From contig CALWTL010000007.1 of assembly GCA_944384445.1 (NCBI GenBank), forward strand, positions 1 through 48,075: DNA of 48,075 nucleotides. The letters are read 5' to 3'. The stretch is from an uncultured Clostridia bacterium. Its GTDB lineage: Bacteria; Bacillota; Clostridia; Christensenellales; UBA1242. Below, one piece after another: positions 34,623 to 45,965 of this stretch. The position numbers and the translations under genes are program-made. The notes under the pieces were generated by a model. It ran no database searches, had not been told where the DNA came from, and worked only from the letters and a program-made list of their open reading frames with translations. Each line of letters begins with the position of its first letter. Position 1 is the stretch's first letter.

Positions 34623-34967
34623 TTACTCTATCACCACGATAGCAACAGCATAATCTTTACAATGAGAAATACTAATATCAATTGTATTTTTATGTTTTTC
34701 TTTTAAAATTGAATCTATATATTCATTTCTATTAATATACGGTTTTCCAGTATCTGTATGTAAAACTTCAATTTCTTTATACATAATAGTATCATCATCT
34801 AAAGCTTTTACAAAAGCTTCTTTTACACAAAAAAAACCACAGAATCTTTCCAAATAATTTTCAAAACTTTTCGCATATAAAATTTCGTTTTTAGTAAATA
34901 TTCTTGTATAACCTTCATCTGTCCAATGTTCAAATCTATTAATTTTTTCAATATCAATTCCTACCAT
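34623..34967 (-). CDS. acpS: Holo-acyl-carrier-protein synthase
   Basis: AcpS attaches 4'-phosphopantetheine to acyl carrier protein, needed for fatty acid synthesis. VGIDIEKINRF carries the magnesium-binding Asp, FCVKEAFVKAL the second metal ligand and Lys, and ISISHCKDYAVAIVV the C-terminal strand. The 114-aa length is normal. AAAGG precedes the ATG. It follows recX by 48 nt and ends at a terminator. Confidence 0.95.
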   Translation of the reverse strand: MVGIDIEKINRFEHWTDEGYTRIFTKNEILYAKSFENYLERFCGFFCVKEAFVKALDDDTIMYKEIEVLHTDTGKPYINRNEYIDSILKEKHKNTIDISISHCKDYAVAIVVIE

Positions 34968-35015
34968 ACTATACCTTTACTATAAATTACAACACTTCTT
35001 TAATATAAATTTATT

Positions 35016-35621
35016 CTATTCAAATTCTTTATTAGTTAAATTTGATAAAACTTTTTTTATTGTTTCCCATGAATATCCTTGATAGTTTAATCTTCTTGTC
35101 AATTTTTCAATACCGCTTTTTGTCATCTCATTTGATTTTAAAAATTTTTTTGCACTGTTAAAGCAACTTTCATATTCATTCACATTTTCTAACGCATCAT
35201 CAATAAAATTTTTGTTCACACCAGATTGTAATAATTTCTGTTTTATTTTCATTTTACTAAGATTACTATTTGAACGCACATATGCTTTTGCATATTCATT
35301 ATCATCAATAATTTTGTATTCTTCCAATTTTTTTATAACTTCATTAATAACATCAATATCAAATTTTTTTTTAATCAAATAGTCTTTAATATGTTTTATA
35401 GTCTTCATTCTTGCATTAATATAATTTAAAGTTAAATTAGTAGCTATTAGAATTTCACTTTCTTTCTTTGCCAAATAAAATTTATTTTCATCTACTGTGC
35501 CTAGTTTTATATTGTATTTTACGATTAAATCTGAATGTATAACAAATTCTCCTTGATTTGTATTAATTAAAAAAATATTTGGGTTATTTTTTGACTTAAG
35601 GTTCAAACTATATATTTCCAT
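35016..35621 (-). CDS. recX: RecX regulatory protein
   Basis: RecX binds RecA filaments and limits recombination. Three-helix RecX repeats fill residues 60-195 (NYINARMKTIKHIKDYLIKK, KIIDDNEYAKAYVRS, KMKIKQKLLQSGV, LTRRLNYQGYSWETIKKVL). The first 55 residues are an extra beta-rich segment seen in many Firmicute RecX proteins. At 201 aa the length is normal. No Shine-Dalgarno is seen; an extended -10 box lies 6 nt before the ATG. Confidence 0.88.
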   Translation of the reverse strand: MEIYSLNLKSKNNPNIFLINTNQGEFVIHSDLIVKYNIKLGTVDENKFYLAKKESEILIATNLTLNYINARMKTIKHIKDYLIKKKFDIDVINEVIKKLEEYKIIDDNEYAKAYVRSNSNLSKMKIKQKLLQSGVNKNFIDDALENVNEYESCFNSAKKFLKSNEMTKSGIEKLTRRLNYQGYSWETIKKVLSNLTNKEFE

Positions 35622-35627
35622 AAAATT

Positions 35628-35633
35628 ATTATA
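35628..35633 (-). promoter_or_regulatory. recX -10 box, predicted leaderless transcript
   Basis: On the minus strand TATAAT with an extended TG (TGTTATAAT) lies 6 nt before the recX ATG. The best -35 is TTGATA at a long 19-nt spacing, which the extended -10 can offset. Confidence 0.55.
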
Positions 35634-35938
35634 ACAAATATATAAAAAAATGTATCAAAAATTATAATAATTTTTCTAAATTATAATATTAATTGTATAA
35701 ATTCAAATAAATTGTCTTAATTTATATATTTTTAATTTTAACTTTTAAAAATAATGTAGAAAATAAAATTTACATATTCAATTTTATTAATATTTATAAA
35801 TTTTTTTTTGTTTTTTAATAAAAATTAATATATTTTTACGTATTTTAATAGAAATTCATTATAATTTTTTATTTTTTAATAAAATTATATTTTAATTTAG
35901 CCTTTTATAATTAGTTTTAAAATGTTATATATAAATAA
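35634..35938. other. AT-rich gap with no gene seen
   Basis: The gap between recX and eno is nearly pure A and T. I see no frame with a ribosome site. Two near-copies of TTTTTTAATAAAA(A)TTA (35811-35826 and 35873-35888) are spaced about 62 bp apart, which may be chance in such AT-rich DNA or an UP-element-like region for the strong eno gene. Confidence 0.4.
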
Positions 35939-35967
35939 TTCATTTATTTTTTTTAATATGTTATAAT
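35939..35967 (+). promoter_or_regulatory. Promoter of eno-cmk
   Basis: TTCATT (35939-35944), a 17-nt spacer and TATAAT with extended TG (35962-35967) lie 17 nt before the eno start. Confidence 0.6.
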
Positions 35968-35975
35968 TTAATTAA

Positions 35976-37891
<1,916 letters not shown>

Positions 37892-38065
37892 TAATATTTG
37901 TATTTTGCTAGATCGAATTGAAAAGCGTTTAATATAATGAGAGATTCGTTTGATAAATAAAATTTTGAAATTTAATTTAAAATAAACTAAAATTTATAAT
38001 TATTTAACTATTATTTTGATATCATATTAAAAATTTTAAAATGTTTAAATGAGTTTAAAATATTT

Positions 38066-38093
38066 AAATTGACATATTTAATGTCAATTTTTT
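38066..38093 (+). terminator. Terminator of eno-cmk
   Basis: AAATTGACAT-ATTTA-ATGTCAATTT followed by TTT is a perfect 10-bp stem. The rest of the 37892-38209 gap contains this terminator and the next promoter but no gene that I see. Confidence 0.82.
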
Positions 38094-38161
38094 ATTGAAT
38101 AAACCTTTAATAAAAAAAATTAAAAATTTTAAAAATTTGTTAACTTTTTTAGTGTTAGATA

Positions 38162-38190
38162 TTGACAAAATGATATTTATGCTTTATTTT
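38162..38190 (+). promoter_or_regulatory. Strong promoter of the 38210-38746 gene
   Basis: A perfect TTGACA (38162-38167), a 17-nt spacer and TATTTT (38185-38190) lie 20 nt before the start codon. Confidence 0.7.
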
Positions 38191-38209
38191 TTCAATAAAG
38201 AGGTAATTT

Positions 38210-38746
38210 ATGGGTATTGATGAAAATAATTTTTATACGACTTGCCACTATTTAAGCAATCTTTTAGAGTACATGAATGGGCAAATTTATTTAGCATCAA
38301 AAATTATTAATAAACATATTTTACACATAGAAGATGAACAATTAATAACCTTTTTTATTGTGGCAGTTAATTTGGATAATGAAAAAACAATAATCAAATA
38401 TTTTGATTTTATAAAAAGCAAATTAAAAGATGAAGCTCCTAATAATATTATGCCCTATTATGAATTTTCTGACGGATATTTATACGATAACGATTTTGAT
38501 TCAAATGATTTTTGTTTAGCCATGTCTAATGTGACTAATAAAATAATAATTGCTTATGAAAGAATTTTTAACGATGATTATGATGATTTTCAAACAAATG
38601 CGATTAAATCTTTAAATGCTTATTTAAAAAAATATGACAAAGCAAATAAAAAAATGTCTTGTTTTGAATTTCTGGAAATTATTTTTGCAAAAATTTTAAA
38701 AAAGAATCTTACTAACGAAGTATCTTTTACTATTTCTACATTATAA
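38210..38746 (+). CDS. Unknown soluble protein
   Basis: I do not recognise this 178-aa protein. It looks soluble and mostly helical, with an acidic middle (YLYDNDFDSNDF) and no membrane segment or signal peptide. AGAGG lies before the ATG, and a strong promoter drives it alone. It precedes the 748-aa gene, which has its own near-perfect promoter, so the two are neighbours rather than one operon. Function is unknown. Confidence 0.7.
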   Translation: MGIDENNFYTTCHYLSNLLEYMNGQIYLASKIINKHILHIEDEQLITFFIVAVNLDNEKTIIKYFDFIKSKLKDEAPNNIMPYYEFSDGYLYDNDFDSNDFCLAMSNVTNKIIIAYERIFNDDYDDFQTNAIKSLNAYLKKYDKANKKMSCFEFLEIIFAKILKKNLTNEVSFTISTL

Positions 38747-38927
38747 ACAAATTTGTGACTTGTATTTCTTATCATTATATACTAGTTGTACAATTTTTTA
38801 TTTCGATTATTTTTATCATGTTTATTAAGAGTTAAGATAATAAAAATTAAATTTTTCACGTTTTGATATCTTTTTTAATTATATTATATAATAATATTGA
38901 AAACAAAAGAAATTTTTCAATTGAGTA

Positions 38928-38956
38928 TTGACAAAAATATAGATGTGTATTATACT
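38928..38956 (+). promoter_or_regulatory. Near-consensus promoter of the 748-aa gene
   Basis: A perfect TTGACA (38928-38933), a 17-nt spacer and TATACT (38951-38956) precede an AGGAGGGG ribosome site. The leader contains a tandem 9-bp repeat, CATTAAGGA twice (38977-38994), the second copy running into the Shine-Dalgarno. Confidence 0.8.
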
Positions 38957-39002
38957 TATTTAAAAGTAGAAACTTTCATTAAGGACATTAAGGAGGGGTT
39001 TT

Positions 39003-41249
39003 ATGACAAGCACTATTGATATGAGAATGCTTAATACAATCTTTAATCAATATTTAAACGATGGAAAAAAAGAAGAATCTTTTGAAGACTATTTAAAAAG
39101 AAAGGGATTTGTTATAGAAAGAGAATCTGATTATCAATTTGATGAAAATATCAAAAAATCAAAATATATTGATTTATCACAAATTGTTTCAAATCCAAAG
39201 AAATATAAATCGTTTATTTCTTATATCGTCGCAATTGATTATATTACAGGCAAAATTTCTAACCAAAAAGAAATTGTCAAAACAATAAGATCAATAGCAG
39301 AGTCTGCGTCTTTAAATAATTCAACTTTAAATTTATCTGAATCTGATTCTACAGAAATTTATAACCATTATTTAAAAAATAATACTCACAAAATGAAAAA
39401 GATGACTCCAAAAAGAACTTTTTTATTAAAAAAAATTGGTATACCTACAATTGTGACTGCAATTATTTGTGCTGGAATTGGAGGTATAATTGCTGCTAGC
39501 AGTTTAGTTGCTGGTGCAATTCCATTTTTAACAGATAGTTTAATTTTAAATATTACATCATTAGCTGTTTTAGGAGCGTTAGCTGGAGCTATTATCACAC
39601 CTATAGTAATTATTACAAAAAATAAATTAACTAAATTTTATTATGCTCATAAATATGGTACAAAAACTGATAACTTAAATAGAATTTTGAATTCGGACTT
39701 ATCAAAACTTGCAGCTATAGAAAATTTAAATTTACCAATCAATGAATTATTTAAAAAATTCAAAAAGACAGAAGAAAAAATTAGAGCTACTGAACATTCA
39801 AAAAACCCATTTGTACGTTTGGCAAATTGGGCAAGAGAAAAAACAAATAGAAATCGTCTTCATGAAATAATAAATGTTCTTAGTGAAACAAACACAAGGA
39901 TTAGATTAACTGAGGATTCTGATTCAAAATCTAAATTAAAAGCTTTTCAAAAATATTTAGTAAAACAAACAAAAAATTTAGAAGTATCACGAAAATATGC
40001 AGATATCTTAGTAAAAGCAAGATCAAACAACAAAAAGAATATTTCAAATTTAAAAAGTTCACACAAAGACAGTTTGGAAACTTTATATATTGATGCTCTT
40101 GGCAGAGCTAAAGATGAAGATTCTAAAATTGAAACTGAAATAGTCCATGATTTACATCCTAAAAAACCTACTGAAAAAACCCCAATAACACCAGTAATTA
40201 GTGATGAACAAGATTTTGTTAAAAAATATGGACATTTAACACTTGAAGAACTACAAAAACAACAAGCATCAAACTCAAATCCTTCTAATGATGGTTCTAA
40301 TCAAATTCGCATAACTTCAGGAATAATACATGGTACAAAAAATAGACCAAGACGAACTTCAGGTATCATTCACGGTTTAAAAAATAAACCTGAAGAAGAA
40401 ATATCTGAATCTGAAAGTAAGCAAAAAGGGTTTATTGAACAATATGGTGATTTACCTATTGAAGAACTAAATAAAAGATTTAAAGAAAACCCAGATTTAG
40501 AACAAGAAGAAACAAAGAAAACCAAAACTCCTACTCCTAAAAAATCAGATTCTGTTAAAAAAACATCTGATAGTAAAAAAGTAGATAAAGATAAAAAATC
40601 TGCTGATTCAACAAAGTCTGCAAAATCTGTAAAATCTGAAGAGACTTCTAAAAAGACATCTCATGACACCAAAGAAGATACAACAACTGAAAATATTGAA
40701 AAAGGAACTACCACAAAAAAATCTACTAAAACTAAAAAAGATGTTTCTGATACTGGGAAAACCGATTCTGATAAGAAAACAAAGAAAACAACTGATACAA
40801 ACATAACAAGTGAAGATAAAAAATCAACTGAATCAGAAAAAACAAAAAAATCAAACGTAAAAACATCTCAAGATTCAGAAGAAGATAAACTCATTAGAGA
40901 AATTGATGAAAAAATAAAAGCAGAAGCAACTGAAACTATTCAAAATGAACAAACTGCTCAAAACAATGCAAATAGCGATAAAAATTCTCCTAGTACAGAT
41001 AGTAAATCTTTATTCGAAAAATTATTAGAAAATTTATCTGAAGAAGATCTTGAAGAAGAATATCCGCAAGATGTTTCACCATATGATACAGATGTAGCAT
41101 ACATGCAAGCTGCTGAACCAGCAGATTACGAATTAGATACAAAACCTAAAAAAACAGTAAAAAAAGGTAAAAAATTAATTATTGAAATTGATGGTGCATC
41201 ATCTGATGATGTTAAAATCAGTGATGATCAACATAGTCAAAAAAAATAA
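39003..41249 (+). CDS. Large membrane protein with charged repetitive tail, unknown
   Basis: This 748-aa protein matches no family I know. Residues 1-130 are soluble, two membrane segments follow (about 147-175 and 183-203), then a helical basic part (205-360). The tail has a 14-aa tandem repeat (TSGIIHG at 438 and 452, followed by KNRP/KNKP) flanked by two related blocks, FVKKYGHLTLEEL (405-417) and FIEQYGDLPIEEL (477-489). From about 495 to 650 it is a Lys/Ser/Thr/Asp/Glu low-complexity region, then an acidic end. It is strongly expressed by its promoter and Shine-Dalgarno. Two membrane helices leave both termini on the same side, probably inside, so it may be a scaffold. Confidence 0.75.
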   Translation: MTSTIDMRMLNTIFNQYLNDGKKEESFEDYLKRKGFVIERESDYQFDENIKKSKYIDLSQIVSNPKKYKSFISYIVAIDYITGKISNQKEIVKTIRSIAESASLNNSTLNLSESDSTEIYNHYLKNNTHKMKKMTPKRTFLLKKIGIPTIVTAIICAGIGGIIAASSLVAGAIPFLTDSLILNITSLAVLGALAGAIITPIVIITKNKLTKFYYAHKYGTKTDNLNRILNSDLSKLAAIENLNLPINELFKKFKKTEEKIRATEHSKNPFVRLANWAREKTNRNRLHEIINVLSETNTRIRLTEDSDSKSKLKAFQKYLVKQTKNLEVSRKYADILVKARSNNKKNISNLKSSHKDSLETLYIDALGRAKDEDSKIETEIVHDLHPKKPTEKTPITPVISDEQDFVKKYGHLTLEELQKQQASNSNPSNDGSNQIRITSGIIHGTKNRPRRTSGIIHGLKNKPEEEISESESKQKGFIEQYGDLPIEELNKRFKENPDLEQEETKKTKTPTPKKSDSVKKTSDSKKVDKDKKSADSTKSAKSVKSEETSKKTSHDTKEDTTTENIEKGTTTKKSTKTKKDVSDTGKTDSDKKTKKTTDTNITSEDKKSTESEKTKKSNVKTSQDSEEDKLIREIDEKIKAEATETIQNEQTAQNNANSDKNSPSTDSKSLFEKLLENLSEEDLEEEYPQDVSPYDTDVAYMQAAEPADYELDTKPKKTVKKGKKLIIEIDGASSDDVKISDDQHSQKK

Positions 41250-41250
41250 T

Positions 41251-41284
41251 AAAAAAATTGTGATAAATATCACAATTTTTTTTA
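41251..41284. terminator. Bidirectional terminator of the 748-aa gene and rubrerythrin
   Basis: AAAAAATTGTGATA/TATCACAATTTTTT is a long stem with T-runs on both strands between convergent genes. Confidence 0.8.
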
Positions 41285-41302
41285 TTTCTATAAATTTTCT
41301 GT

Positions 41303-41842
41303 TTAATAATTTTTTGATTCAAGTTCAAAATAGCTTTGTGGGTGATTACATACTGGACAAACTTTAGGTGCAGATTTTCCAACATGTTTATGACCGCAAT
41401 TTCTACATACCCAAACAGAAACTTCTTTTTTAACAAAACATTTTTTCTTAACAACATTTTCTAATAATGCGTTGTATCTAGCTTCATGTTCTGCCTCTAT
41501 TTTTGCTACACCTTCAAACAATTTAGCAATTGCTAAAAATCCTTCTTTTTTTGCTGTAGCAGCAAATTCCTTATACATACTTGTCCACTCATAATTTTCA
41601 CCAGATGCTGCATCTTTTAAATTTGCAATAGTATCTGGGACATCTCCATCATGTAAAAGTTTAAACCACATTTTAGCATGCTCTTTTTCATTATTTGCTG
41701 TAATTTCAAAAATTTCAGCAATTTGTTCATATCCTTCTTTTTTTGCTTTGCTTGCATAATAAGTATATTTATTTCTTGCTTGACTTTCTCCTGCAAAAGC
41801 TGCCATTAAATTTTGTTCAGTCTTTGAACCTTTTAATTCCAT
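41303..41842 (-). CDS. Rubrerythrin
   Basis: Rubrerythrin reduces hydrogen peroxide in anaerobes using a di-iron centre and a rubredoxin-like iron. The ferritin-like helices hold the ligand motifs (E19 in [19 protein letters not shown] near 50-57 and [10 protein letters not shown]), and the C-terminus carries the two knuckles CRNC and CPVC. The start at 41842 is chosen for TAGGAGG just upstream; the frame runs 25 codons further without such a site. At 179 aa it is a standard rubrerythrin. It fits an anaerobic lifestyle, and a 24-bp palindrome upstream may bind its regulator. Confidence 0.96.
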   Translation of the reverse strand: MELKGSKTEQNLMAAFAGESQARNKYTYYASKAKKEGYEQIAEIFEITANNEKEHAKMWFKLLHDGDVPDTIANLKDAASGENYEWTSMYKEFAATAKKEGFLAIAKLFEGVAKIEAEHEARYNALLENVVKKKCFVKKEVSVWVCRNCGHKHVGKSAPKVCPVCNHPQSYFELESKNY

Positions 41843-41900
41843 ATTTCCTCCTAAATATATAATAAATTGACGTAAATTATACGTATTTTTTAACTTTTCA

Positions 41901-41924
41901 ATTATATATGATCTCATATATAAT
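41901..41924. promoter_or_regulatory. 24-bp palindrome upstream of rubrerythrin
   Basis: ATTATATATGA-TC-TCATATATAAT is an inverted repeat with 11-bp perfect arms. It lies about 20 bp upstream of a TATAAT box (41876-41881, minus strand) of rubrerythrin and touches a TTGAAA (41896-41901), so it is placed to control that promoter. It is not a canonical PerR or Fur box. Confidence 0.5.
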
Positions 41925-42035
41925 TTTTATTATTATACAATATATTTTTTTAAAAATCAAATAATTTATTTGTTAATTTTTCATTTTTTATGATTATTCA
42001 ATGATTTAACATTCCTAATTTAAAATTCTCTTACA

Positions 42036-43319
42036 TTATTTATTTCGTTCTTTTTTCCTAATCATACCTCTTTCTCTTCCATTATTACTTGGTATATAAT
42101 ATATTTTATCTTTTAATTTATTTGGCAAATATTGTTGTTTAACATATCCTCCGAAATCATGTGGATATTTATATTTTGGTGGATTCTGTACATCATAATG
42201 ATAATTTTTTAAATGTTCTGGAATATTATCATCTGGATTAAATTCTGCGTCATATTTTGCTTTGTTTAATGCTACTACTACACTATTAGATTTTTCTGCT
42301 TCACATACATATATAATTGCATGAGCTAATGGTATATTTCCTTCAGGCATTCCTAGATTTTTTACTGCATTCATTGCTACCATCGCCAATAAAGCCGCAT
42401 TACTATCTGCCATTCCGACATCTTCACTAGCATGTGCTATTAATCTTCTACAAATTAGCAATGGATCACACCCTGCCAATATTAAACGTTCAGCATAATA
42501 CAGTGCAGCATCTGCATCACTTCCTCGTAAACTTTTACAAAAAGCACTTAACATATCATAGTATAAATTTTCATCGACAGAAATAACAGGCTGCTGAATA
42601 CACTGACTAGCCACTAATTTATTTATATGAATTGAATTATCACTGCTTAAAGGTGTAGTAGTGACAGCAAGTTCTAAAGCATTATATGCAGAACGTAAAT
42701 CTCCATTTGAAAACATAGCAAAATGGCTAATTGCGTCACTATCAATTTTAATATTCAATCTCCCATATCCTCTTTCCCTATCTTTAATCGCATGAATTAG
42801 TGCATCTTTTATATCTTGGACGTCTAATGGTAAAAATTTAAATACTCTACATCTGCTCACTATTGCAGGTGTCATACTAATATGTGGATTTTCAGTTGTA
42901 GTACCTATAAAAGTTATGTATCCTCTCTCAACCGCTTCCAAAACTGAATCACTTTGTGCTTTATTCCATCTATGGCATTCATCAAGAATTAGTATTGTGC
43001 TTTTGCCAGTTAATTCAAAATTAGAACGTGCGTTATCAATCACTTTTTTAGCTTCTGCAACTCCACTTGATACTGCATTTAATTTTTTATATTCCAAATT
43101 TAGTGAATCTGCAACAATATAAGCAAGTGTAGTTTTACCGACACCTGGAGGACCGTAAAAAATACAACTTCCTAATCTATTGACCATGAGTGCACGTCTT
43201 ATCAAACTATCTTTACCAACAATATGCTTTTGCCCTACAAATTCATCTAAATTTCTAGCACGCATTCTCTCAGCAAGTGGTATAAAATTTATATTCATTT
43301 CATCATTAATACTAGACAT
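42036..43319 (-). CDS. rarA: Replication-associated recombination protein RarA
   Basis: RarA (MgsA) is an AAA+ ATPase acting at stalled forks. PLAERMRARNLDEFVGQKHI, Walker A GPPGVGKT (56-63), the Walker B DECHRW (113-118), a sensor region TTTENPHISM and the arginine finger SRCR are followed by the family C-terminus with YYAERLILAGCDPLLICRRL and KNYHYDVQNPPKYKYPHDF. The 427-aa length is normal. A -10 box lies 6 nt before its ATG and there is no Shine-Dalgarno. Confidence 0.96.
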   Translation of the reverse strand: MSSINDEMNINFIPLAERMRARNLDEFVGQKHIVGKDSLIRRALMVNRLGSCIFYGPPGVGKTTLAYIVADSLNLEYKKLNAVSSGVAEAKKVIDNARSNFELTGKSTILILDECHRWNKAQSDSVLEAVERGYITFIGTTTENPHISMTPAIVSRCRVFKFLPLDVQDIKDALIHAIKDRERGYGRLNIKIDSDAISHFAMFSNGDLRSAYNALELAVTTTPLSSDNSIHINKLVASQCIQQPVISVDENLYYDMLSAFCKSLRGSDADAALYYAERLILAGCDPLLICRRLIAHASEDVGMADSNAALLAMVAMNAVKNLGMPEGNIPLAHAIIYVCEAEKSNSVVVALNKAKYDAEFNPDDNIPEHLKNYHYDVQNPPKYKYPHDFGGYVKQQYLPNKLKDKIYYIPSNNGRERGMIRKKERNK

Positions 43320-43325
43320 ACATAA

Positions 43326-43353
43326 ATTATAACAAAAAAAATTGTTTTTTCAA
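43326..43353 (-). promoter_or_regulatory. rarA promoter, predicted leaderless transcript
   Basis: On the minus strand TTGAAA (43348-43353), a 16-nt spacer and TATAAT with extended TG (43326-43331) leave 6 nt before the ATG. The promoter overlaps the end of the 43350 gene, which is on the same strand. Confidence 0.65.
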
Positions 43354-43931
43354 AATGTTTCTTCCACTTTGATTTTTTTTATTTTATTATTGACTTTATA
43401 TATAAGAACAAACGGTATTCTGTACTTATTTGCTTTTATAATAATCTCTTTATCTGAAATATTTATGTTTAAAATATTTTTTATCACATTAATATATTTA
43501 TTTAAAATTCTACTTGAATTCAATCTAAATGTATTATTAATCATATCTAACAATGCTAACTGCTTAAGGTTTTCAATATCTAAATAATCAGATTCAATTT
43601 TTATATTAAAATATTTATAGATTAATTTAGCATCAAAATAAAATTTGCATTCTCCTAAACATGTAAAATATAAATAATTTTTGTAATAATGTACATTTTT
43701 TACATTTTTTAATATGAACATATTTGCATTTATATCTATATATACCATATCTTTTACCACGATAAATTTTAAATTGTCAATTTTGATTCTATGGTTTGAC
43801 TTTGAATAAAATATTATCCCCTGCTTAATCAATTTTAGTTTTGGAAAAATTTTATATCTAGTTCGTTTTATACTACATAAATACAAGACTATAATAAAAA
43901 CAATTGTATATAACATTATTATTAATAACAT
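43350..43931 (-). CDS. Unknown single-pass membrane protein
   Basis: A strong N-terminal membrane segment (about 1-22, MLLIIMLYTIVFIIVLYLC) precedes a soluble lysine- and isoleucine-rich domain of about 170 residues with alternating beta-like stretches (KFIVVKDMVYIDINANMFIL). I do not recognise the fold. The start at 43931 is chosen so that the membrane anchor is N-terminal; the frame runs 17 codons further to a TTG at 43982, which sits inside the divergent gapA promoter. Ribosome-site support is poor. It ends within the rarA promoter. Confidence 0.6.
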   Translation of the reverse strand: MLLIIMLYTIVFIIVLYLCSIKRTRYKIFPKLKLIKQGIIFYSKSNHRIKIDNLKFIVVKDMVYIDINANMFILKNVKNVHYYKNYLYFTCLGECKFYFDAKLIYKYFNIKIESDYLDIENLKQLALLDMINNTFRLNSSRILNKYINVIKNILNINISDKEIIIKANKYRIPFVLIYKVNNKIKKIKVEETF

Positions 43932-43975
43932 TGTATCAATTTTTTCCAATTGGTTAAAATTAAAAACAAATACGT

Positions 43976-44004
43976 TTGACAATTTTTGTTTAGTTTAATA
44001 AAAT
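43976..44004 (+). promoter_or_regulatory. Promoter of gapA
   Basis: A perfect TTGACA (43976-43981), a 17-nt spacer and TAAAAT (43999-44004) precede gapA, which has an AAAGGGGG ribosome site. Confidence 0.75.
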
Positions 44005-44018
44005 TATTTTAAATTTAA

Positions 44019-45053
<1,035 letters not shown>

Positions 45054-45072
45054 AAATTTTTATAATTTTTAT

Positions 45073-45098
45073 AAAACTGCAAACTGCAGTTTTCTTTT
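45073..45098 (+). terminator. Terminator of gapA
   Basis: AAAACTGCA-AAC-TGCAGTTTT followed by CTTTTT. Confidence 0.85.
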
Positions 45099-45152
45099 TA
45101 TATTTTTATACAAATTTATTTTACAATAAATTATTTATTAGTTAATATAATA

Positions 45153-45965
45153 ATGTTGTTATACAAAAGAAAAATGAATAAATGTAGACTATCCAATAAG
45201 GTATTAGATAGTTTTGAAATATTTTTGCTTGTGCTGATAGTTTCAGCAATTTCTTTTTATACAGTCTTATAAAAGTTTTTATTTAAATTTAATGCAACTA
45301 TATCAATAGTAATAGGAATAATCAGTTTGATTTCTGCAATGTTTACGATTATTATAGAAAACATAAAAGATAAACGCAAAAAATTAAAATATGAAAAAAC
45401 TATAAAAGATTATAAACCTAATGATTATATTCCACAAATGTGATTGTTATTATTTGTATTTTTATATTTATCATTTATTATTACAGGGTTTTCGAAAATT
45501 TATAATATAAATATTGACAAAACAAATACAACTTCTATTAATATTAGTCTTTATTCACTTATTTTTGTAGTATATACTTTTATTTTACCCACTTATAAAA
45601 AAGAAATAAAAAAATTAGAATTTAATATTGATAAGAAAATAAAAAGAGCCAAATCAAAAAAAGATATTAAAATAGTTTCTTTTTATCAGAGTGAAATCTA
45701 TTATTTAAAAATTAAATTAAACAAATTAACAATGAACATTATCATAAACAGTTTTTTATTTATATTTGCAATTATAACAAATTTTGATTTTTTATTTCAA
45801 CATCTTGCTTTTATAAGCTTATGTTCAATAATGTTTAGTTTATATAATGTTGTAAATATTATGTTCGAAGTAAAAAGACTATATAATTTTGACCTTAAAA
45901 ATTATGAGAAAAAAGCAGAAAAACAATTAGAATATATTACTAAAAAAGAATTATCAGATAATTGA
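45153..45965 (+). pseudogene. Broken multi-pass membrane protein gene (two in-frame stops)
   Basis: A single reading frame from ATG 45153 to TAA 45963-45965 is cut by TAA (45270-45272) and TGA (45441-45443). The three parts share one frame and read as one protein: a membrane segment (LLVLIVSAISFYTVL), a second (ISIVIGIISLISAMFTII) with a basic stretch, then two pairs of membrane segments around a lysine-rich coiled region and a charged tail. The TGA falls in PQM-stop-LLLFVF, where Trp would fit. With no frameshift, two nonsense mutations are the simplest account, so the gene is probably recently dead. The third part, 173 codons from 45444, might still be made. The family is unknown. Confidence 0.75.

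Noticed and set aside
35811..35888. Repeat element in the recX-eno gap
   Set aside because: The near-copies are made of A and T runs that arise easily by chance in such DNA.
41876..41924. A PerR or Fur box at rubrerythrin
   Set aside because: The sequence does not match the TTATAAT-N-ATTATAA or GATAATGATAATCATTATC consensus.
45270..45443. Stop-codon readthrough or TGA=Trp recoding
   Set aside because: One of the two stops is TAA, and TGA is used as a true stop elsewhere (eno), so recoding is not supported.
45444..45965. A separate gene starting at TTG 45444
   Set aside because: It is in frame with upstream segments of a coherent protein and directly follows a stop codon, with no ribosome site, so it is treated as the end of a broken gene.
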